A stretch of DNA of 10,581 nt, from contig JAUYEQ010000397.1 of assembly GCA_030691295.1 (NCBI GenBank), forward strand, positions 1 to 10,581, given 5' to 3'. The position numbers were made by a program, and so were the translations under genes. This stretch comes from Bacteroidota bacterium. Its GTDB lineage: Bacteria > Bacteroidota > Bacteroidia > Bacteroidales > Prolixibacteraceae. The notes beneath the pieces were generated by a model. It was given only the letters and a program-made list of their open reading frames with translations, ran no database searches and was not told the DNA's origin. Below, in pieces: positions 6,359 through 10,581 of this stretch (positions within the stretch are counted from its first letter, which is position 1; each line of letters begins with the position of its first letter).

Positions 6359-8578
6359 ATGAGTAAAACCAAGAATATAATCGGCAAGGAAATACTGTTC
6401 TCTGTTTTAAACAGTTATTCGCAGGTATTTTTCTCCACATCCAAAGTGCTGGCTGCTTTTTTGGTGCTCATCAGCTTTTTCGATTACGGTGCCGGAATCG
6501 GTGGTTTGATTGCCGTTGCCATTGCCAATTTACTGGCTCATTACCTTGGGTACAACGCCTATTTCCTGAAATCAGGACTTTATGGCTTTAACAGTTTGCT
6601 GGTCGGATTGGGAGTTGGCCTGATTTTTCAGCCATCAATTGAACTTTATGGGCTCATTGCCATTACTGCCACCACCTGTTTTTTTCTCACGATTGTTTTT
6701 CAGGGCGTTCTCGGAAAATACGGATTGCCATTTTTGAGCATCCCGTTTTTGGTCACTATATGGATTGTAAGTTTATCGGGCGGCCAGCTTACCGCGCTGA
6801 ACATCAGCGAACGGGGAATTTATACCTACAACGAATTGTTTGGAATGGGCGGGCACACCATGGTCGGTTTATACAACTGGCTTGAAGCATTGGTCAGTTC
6901 TTCTTTTATCCGGATTTATTTTTATTCGCTTGGAGCCATCTTTTTTCAAACAGGACTGCTCGCCGGAATCATCATTTCTATCGGGTTGCTGATTTATTCG
7001 CGCATCACGTTTGTGCTTTCCATACTTGGATACGCGGTTTCGTACCTGTTCTATATTCTGGTTGGCATCGAATTCAATTCATTGAGCTACACGTTCATCG
7101 GCTTCAATTATATCCTGACGGCTGTTGCACTTGGCGGGTACTATTTAATTCCGGGGCGAACAAGCTACGCATGGATCATCATCCTTTTGCCTTCGGTTGT
7201 TTTAATCACCATCAGCACCCAGCAATTTTTCATGCTATTCCGTATTTCGCCCTATTCGCTGCCGTTTAATATGGTTGTACTCATGTTCCTGTATGCTCTG
7301 AAACTTCGGGAAAAACGGCCCGGTGGGCTACTTGAAACTCCCGTTCAGTTGGGCAATCCGGAGAAAAACCTCTATTTGCAATCGGGCAACCTGAAACGTT
7401 TTCCGGCGAGATATCCGGTAGCTGCTTCATTGCCGTTTTTTGGCGAATGGGAAGTGAGCCAGGGACACAACGGTGAACACACCCACAAAGGTGCCTGGCG
7501 AAATGCCTGGGATTTTATCATCACCGACAAAAATGGCAAGCAATTTAAGGGAAGCGGCGATTTTTCGGAGGATTATTTCTGCTTCGGAAAGGCCATTACC
7601 GCTCCGTTTGACGGAACTGTTGTGGAAGTGGTCAACACGATTCCCGATAATACAATCGGCGATGTGGACACCAAAAACAACTGGGGAAACACGGTGATCA
7701 TTGAACACAGTTACGGCATTTATTCGAAACTTAGCCATTTAAAGTACCATTCGATCGAGGTGAAAGAAGGCGACCACATCAAACAGGGGCATTTACTGGG
7801 CAAATGCGGAAATTCGGGTCGTTCGCCCTATCCGCACCTGCATTTTCAGTTTCAGCCAACACCCTACATTGCCTCGCCAACGCTCGATTATCCACTTGGG
7901 CATTATCTTTTAAAAGGCGAAAAATACACCTTCGAAACTTTTTCATTTCCACAAAATGGGGAGGTGGTAGCTAATCCGGTAAAAAACGAGTTGCTGGCCA
8001 AAGTCCTGCATTTTATTCCGGGACAGCGAATTTCCGGCGAATTTAAAATTGAATCGCTAAAAACCGGAGCAATTCTGAATGAAGAAAAATTCAACTGGAA
8101 AGTAAATACCGATGTTTTCAATTCAACCTATCTCGAAAGTGAGGAAGATGGCTCGCTGGCTTACCTGTTCAACAATGGCAACCTGCACTATTTCACCAAT
8201 TTTACCGGTAAAAAGGGTACGCCGCTTTATTGGTTTTTCCTGGCGCTCTTTAAAGTGCCGCTGGGTTTTTTGCCCAACAGTACCATCCGCGACCATGTTC
8301 CGGTAAATATGATGTTTGGCGGAATGTTAATGATTCTTCAGGACTTAATCGCGCCAATGTATTTATTCCTGAAAGTGGATTATTCGCTCGAAATCAAAAA
8401 AGCAGGCGACATCCTTTCGTCTGGCGATGTGAAAATGACTTCGGAAATCACGAAAAGAATTGCAGGACGGGAAGCCGGGAAATATGATTCCACCACCACG
8501 ATAAAAGAAAACGGAGTTTTTGAAATTGAAATCCGTTTTAACGATTTAAAAATTCAGATGATATGTCGAAACGAATAG
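6359..8578 (+). CDS. Urea transporter domain fused to M23 metallopeptidase domain
   Basis: The protein has 739 residues from the ATG at 6359; a TTG at 6323 would add twelve non-hydrophobic residues and is less likely. Residues 10-317 are a urea-transporter (UT) domain with the family's internal duplication: YSQVFF (20-25) and GLYGFNSLLVG (73-83) in the first half, GAIFFQ (192-197) and GFNYILTAVALGG (248-260) in the second. LPFLSIPF (123-130) and LPFN (301-304) are the paired pore-end motifs. Residues about 355-500 are an M23 (LytM-like) domain with likely zinc and catalytic residues His376 and Asp385 (HKGAWRNAWD), His460, and His493-x-His495 (HLHF). Residues 510-739 are an unrecognised region with a hydrophobic part at 622-672. 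UT proteins conduct urea or short amides; M23 enzymes usually cut peptidoglycan peptides. The next gene overlaps by 16 bases, implying translational coupling. Domain calls are firm; the joint role is unknown. Confidence 0.93.
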   Translation: MSKTKNIIGKEILFSVLNSYSQVFFSTSKVLAAFLVLISFFDYGAGIGGLIAVAIANLLAHYLGYNAYFLKSGLYGFNSLLVGLGVGLIFQPSIELYGLIAITATTCFFLTIVFQGVLGKYGLPFLSIPFLVTIWIVSLSGGQLTALNISERGIYTYNELFGMGGHTMVGLYNWLEALVSSSFIRIYFYSLGAIFFQTGLLAGIIISIGLLIYSRITFVLSILGYAVSYLFYILVGIEFNSLSYTFIGFNYILTAVALGGYYLIPGRTSYAWIIILLPSVVLITISTQQFFMLFRISPYSLPFNMVVLMFLYALKLREKRPGGLLETPVQLGNPEKNLYLQSGNLKRFPARYPVAASLPFFGEWEVSQGHNGEHTHKGAWRNAWDFIITDKNGKQFKGSGDFSEDYFCFGKAITAPFDGTVVEVVNTIPDNTIGDVDTKNNWGNTVIIEHSYGIYSKLSHLKYHSIEVKEGDHIKQGHLLGKCGNSGRSPYPHLHFQFQPTPYIASPTLDYPLGHYLLKGEKYTFETFSFPQNGEVVANPVKNELLAKVLHFIPGQRISGEFKIESLKTGAILNEEKFNWKVNTDVFNSTYLESEEDGSLAYLFNNGNLHYFTNFTGKKGTPLYWFFLALFKVPLGFLPNSTIRDHVPVNMMFGGMLMILQDLIAPMYLFLKVDYSLEIKKAGDILSSGDVKMTSEITKRIAGREAGKYDSTTTIKENGVFEIEIRFNDLKIQMICRNE

Positions 8579-9891
8579 TACTGATATTCCTGTTTATATT
8601 TTTCCTGAAAGCAACACAAGCACAGGAAAAACTGAATTATGCTGAAGTTGACAAGCAATCGTACCAGCTTTTTCTGGAAGAAAAATGGCCTGAGTTGATC
8701 CAATTTTCTGTTGAAGCCAGAAAGCAGGGGATCGACTTTTTTTATCTTCAGGCCCGCACCGGAATTGCCTGGTACAATTTGGGAAAATACCGGAATGCAG
8801 TACCCTGGTTTTTAAAAGCGTATGCAAACGATCAGTCGTTCGATTGGCTTCAGGAATATGTGTATTACAGCCTTTTTTTTAGTGGCCAGAAATTGGAAGC
8901 AAACAAATACGCTAAGTCATTCCCGAATGTCCTAAAAAAGAAAATCGGCTTTCAGGAAACTGGCTTAACACGACTGGCTTATGAATCTGGGTACAGTTTT
9001 AATTCCGATTTTGAAGGTCTGAAGACTCAGCCATTTAGCACCGAAGTCAATCTGGGCGAGGATTATGGCGAAGGTTATTTCCTGAAAAATTACAGTTTCC
9101 ATTCGTTTGACCTTAGCCACCGGGTGGCTCCCAATTTTACGCTGAACCACAACCTGACTTATATTGGAGTGAACCGCGAAGCAATTGTAGATTGGGGCGG
9201 TCAAACTAATTCCTCGATCAGAATCAATCAATTCAATTATTATATCAACCCGGTTTGGGTAATCGGGAAAAAGCTAAACATTTCGCCCTCCCTGAATTTA
9301 ATTTTCGGGAGTGGCGATGTTTACGCAGGTCGGTTAACCAACAATTCATCAAAGGCATACAGCATTAAAAAGACCAATTACAGCGATGCGGTATTTTCGA
9401 CGGCTGTGTGGTCCGATTTTGGTAATATCTCTCCCGGGCTGGAATTCAATGCCGGAAACATCAACGATTCGAAGTTTGCCCAGGTGTCATCGTGGATAAC
9501 TTATTACCCGCTTTCGAATACCAAACTCTACATTACGCCAAAGGTTTATTTCAAATCGGGAACTGATGGGTTTGGATGGAATGCAATGGGAATTTCGGGT
9601 GGCGCAACACTTTGGAAGGCTCATGTCAATGCTCAGTATCTTTTTGGCGATATGGAATACTTTGTTGAATCGGGCGGTTATGTAATTTCCAATTTCCCCG
9701 GAAAATCGGACCGGAAAATTATGGGGAGTATTTACTTTCCAATTGGGAAAAAATACCAGTTTGTTTTCAGGTACATCAATCAGAATATGACTGAAAAGTA
9801 CCAGATTTATACGGGTGGATATAAAAGCAATGCTTTGGAATATAATTATTTAAAACAAACAATAACAGGCGGAATATCATGGAACTTTTAA
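8563..9891 (+). CDS. Outer-membrane beta-barrel protein with TPR-like N-terminus
   Basis: The protein has 442 residues. A typical signal peptide covers residues 1-21 (MSKRI, a Leu/Phe-rich core, then ATQAQ), with cleavage after Ala20 or Gln21. Residues about 28-120 are helical repeats of TPR type, for example AWYNLGKYRNAVPWFLKAY near 69-87. From about 138 onward the chain shows alternating aromatic and polar strands with turns. It ends in GGISWNF, and a terminal Phe is the usual outer-membrane assembly signal. This layout (TPR then barrel) resembles YaiO-type proteins of Bacteroidota, but I cannot confirm that family. The start lies inside the transporter-peptidase gene and the end overlaps the TPR gene by 13 bases, so all three are probably made together. 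It may pass or anchor the product of the cluster at the cell surface. Confidence 0.9.
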   Translation: MSKRIVLIFLFIFFLKATQAQEKLNYAEVDKQSYQLFLEEKWPELIQFSVEARKQGIDFFYLQARTGIAWYNLGKYRNAVPWFLKAYANDQSFDWLQEYVYYSLFFSGQKLEANKYAKSFPNVLKKKIGFQETGLTRLAYESGYSFNSDFEGLKTQPFSTEVNLGEDYGEGYFLKNYSFHSFDLSHRVAPNFTLNHNLTYIGVNREAIVDWGGQTNSSIRINQFNYYINPVWVIGKKLNISPSLNLIFGSGDVYAGRLTNNSSKAYSIKKTNYSDAVFSTAVWSDFGNISPGLEFNAGNINDSKFAQVSSWITYYPLSNTKLYITPKVYFKSGTDGFGWNAMGISGGATLWKAHVNAQYLFGDMEYFVESGGYVISNFPGKSDRKIMGSIYFPIGKKYQFVFRYINQNMTEKYQIYTGGYKSNALEYNYLKQTITGGISWNF

Positions 9892-10502
9892 GAAAAAGCA
9901 TAGGAACTTTTATTTTTTTGCTGGCTGTAAATGCTGCATTTGCACAAACAAATCAGGCGGCTTTGGAGTCGGCATTTTCAAAAAGTTATGTTTTTGAAAA
10001 GAACAGCGATTTTAGCGCGTCGATGGATGCCCTGAAAAAAGTGTACGATGAATCGTCGTACGAAATGAACCTGCGGCTGGGTTGGCTTAACTACAATGCA
10101 GGTCTGTTCGACGAATCGGTTATTTTTTACGGCAGGGCGCAACAGCTTAAGTCGTATTCGGAAGAGGCCCGTTTTGGATTAATACTGCCCCTTGCCGCTC
10201 TTGGAAAATGGAACGATGTGATTAAAACCTATGAAGAAATCCTTGCAGTCAGCCCAAATAACACAGTAGCATTGTACAGGCTCGGGTTGGTGTATTACGG
10301 ACGTAAAGATTACAACAAAGCCAATACACTTTTCAAGAAAGTGGTTGATTTGTACCCGTTTGGTTACGATGGATTACTGATGCTGGGATGGACATCGTAT
10401 TTTCTGGGAAACAGCAATCAGGCGAAAGTGCTGTTTAATAAAGTAAATCTCTATAATCCGGGCGATAAGTCGGCCAAAGAAGGATTGGGATTGATTAAAT
10501 AA
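9879..10502 (+). CDS. Secreted TPR-repeat protein
   Basis: The protein has 207 residues. The signal peptide is at 1-22 (MELLRKSIGT, hydrophobic core, AAFAQ), so it should be exported to the periplasm, or held at a membrane by partners. About four to five TPR-like units follow from residue 30. The clearest are GKWNDVIKTYEEILAVSPNN (109-128), ALYRLGLVYYGRKDYNKA (131-148) and GLLMLGWTSYFLGNSNQA (165-182). TPR scaffolds mediate protein contacts; no enzymatic motif is seen. It starts 13 bases before the barrel gene's stop codon in another frame, and it is the last gene before a repeat-containing intergenic stretch. Its role is most likely to link the barrel or the transporter-peptidase in the periplasm. 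Coding status and TPR call are confident. Confidence 0.9.
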   Translation: MELLRKSIGTFIFLLAVNAAFAQTNQAALESAFSKSYVFEKNSDFSASMDALKKVYDESSYEMNLRLGWLNYNAGLFDESVIFYGRAQQLKSYSEEARFGLILPLAALGKWNDVIKTYEEILAVSPNNTVALYRLGLVYYGRKDYNKANTLFKKVVDLYPFGYDGLLMLGWTSYFLGNSNQAKVLFNKVNLYNPGDKSAKEGLGLIK

Positions 10503-10530
10503 TATGTTCCTTTATTTTAATAAATCTCTT

Positions 10531-10581
10531 GACTCACCCCGAGTGCGCTTCGCTTACTCCGCCCCTCTCTTTTAAAAAGAG
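10531..10581. repeat. Left part of a GC-rich palindromic intergenic repeat, cut by window end
   Basis: After an AT-rich spacer the sequence becomes GC-rich. GAGTGCG (10541-10547) pairs with CGC (10551-10553) and ACTC (10556-10559), leaving a TT bulge. Then CCCCTCTCTTTT (10562-10573) runs into AAAAAGAG at the window edge, as if the matching arm continues outside. The wording (CTCACCCC..., GCGCTTCGC, CCCCTCTC) resembles dispersed intergenic repeats I know from Bacteroidota genomes. It may also serve as the operon's terminator. Family membership is recollection, not a search. Confidence 0.55.

Overview
The window reads as a Bacteroidota chromosome segment. I infer a Marinilabiliales/Prolixibacteraceae-like marine or sediment lineage, but only from style. 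Supporting signs are start codons without clear Shine-Dalgarno sequences, a good match to the Bacteroidota -7 promoter element (TAnnTTTG), an outer-membrane barrel with a terminal Phe, and a GC-rich intergenic repeat of the kind dispersed through such genomes. All nine credible genes lie on the + strand. No rRNA, tRNA, transposase or CRISPR array is visible, and no gene-free stretch exceeds about 215 bases.

Region A (1-3237) holds four poorly characterised genes. The first is the 3' part of a large protein of unknown function whose reading frame is still open at the left edge. Three small membrane proteins follow: two TM segments plus a zinc ribbon, two TM segments plus a PH-like domain, and a DUF3592-like domain between two TM segments. 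They are closely spaced and may form one envelope-related set.

Region B (3238-6107) starts with a 198-bp intergenic region carrying a perfect 11-1-11 palindrome and a TATTTTTG -7 element. A tight three-gene cytoplasmic cassette follows: a PqqD-family protein (RiPP recognition element fold), an ATP-grasp ligase and a fold-III PLP-dependent decarboxylase. The decarboxylase resembles LysA but has lost the Glu next to the active-site Cys, so its substrate is probably not diaminopimelate. The combination suggests that an amino acid or peptide is recognised, ligated and decarboxylated.

Region C (6108-10502) starts with a 215-bp intergenic region filled by a three-tier nested inverted repeat (6135-6299). 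Next come three genes that overlap one another: a urea-transporter domain fused to an M23 metallopeptidase domain plus an uncharacterised C-terminal region, an outer-membrane beta-barrel with a TPR-like N-terminus, and a secreted TPR protein. They would span inner membrane, periplasm and outer membrane.

The working hypothesis, which is inference, is that B and C are two halves of one undescribed pathway. A small amide, amine or peptide would be made by the PqqD/ATP-grasp/decarboxylase set and handled by the transporter-peptidase fusion and its outer-membrane partners. No precursor peptide is convincingly visible. The window ends inside what looks like a dispersed palindromic repeat.
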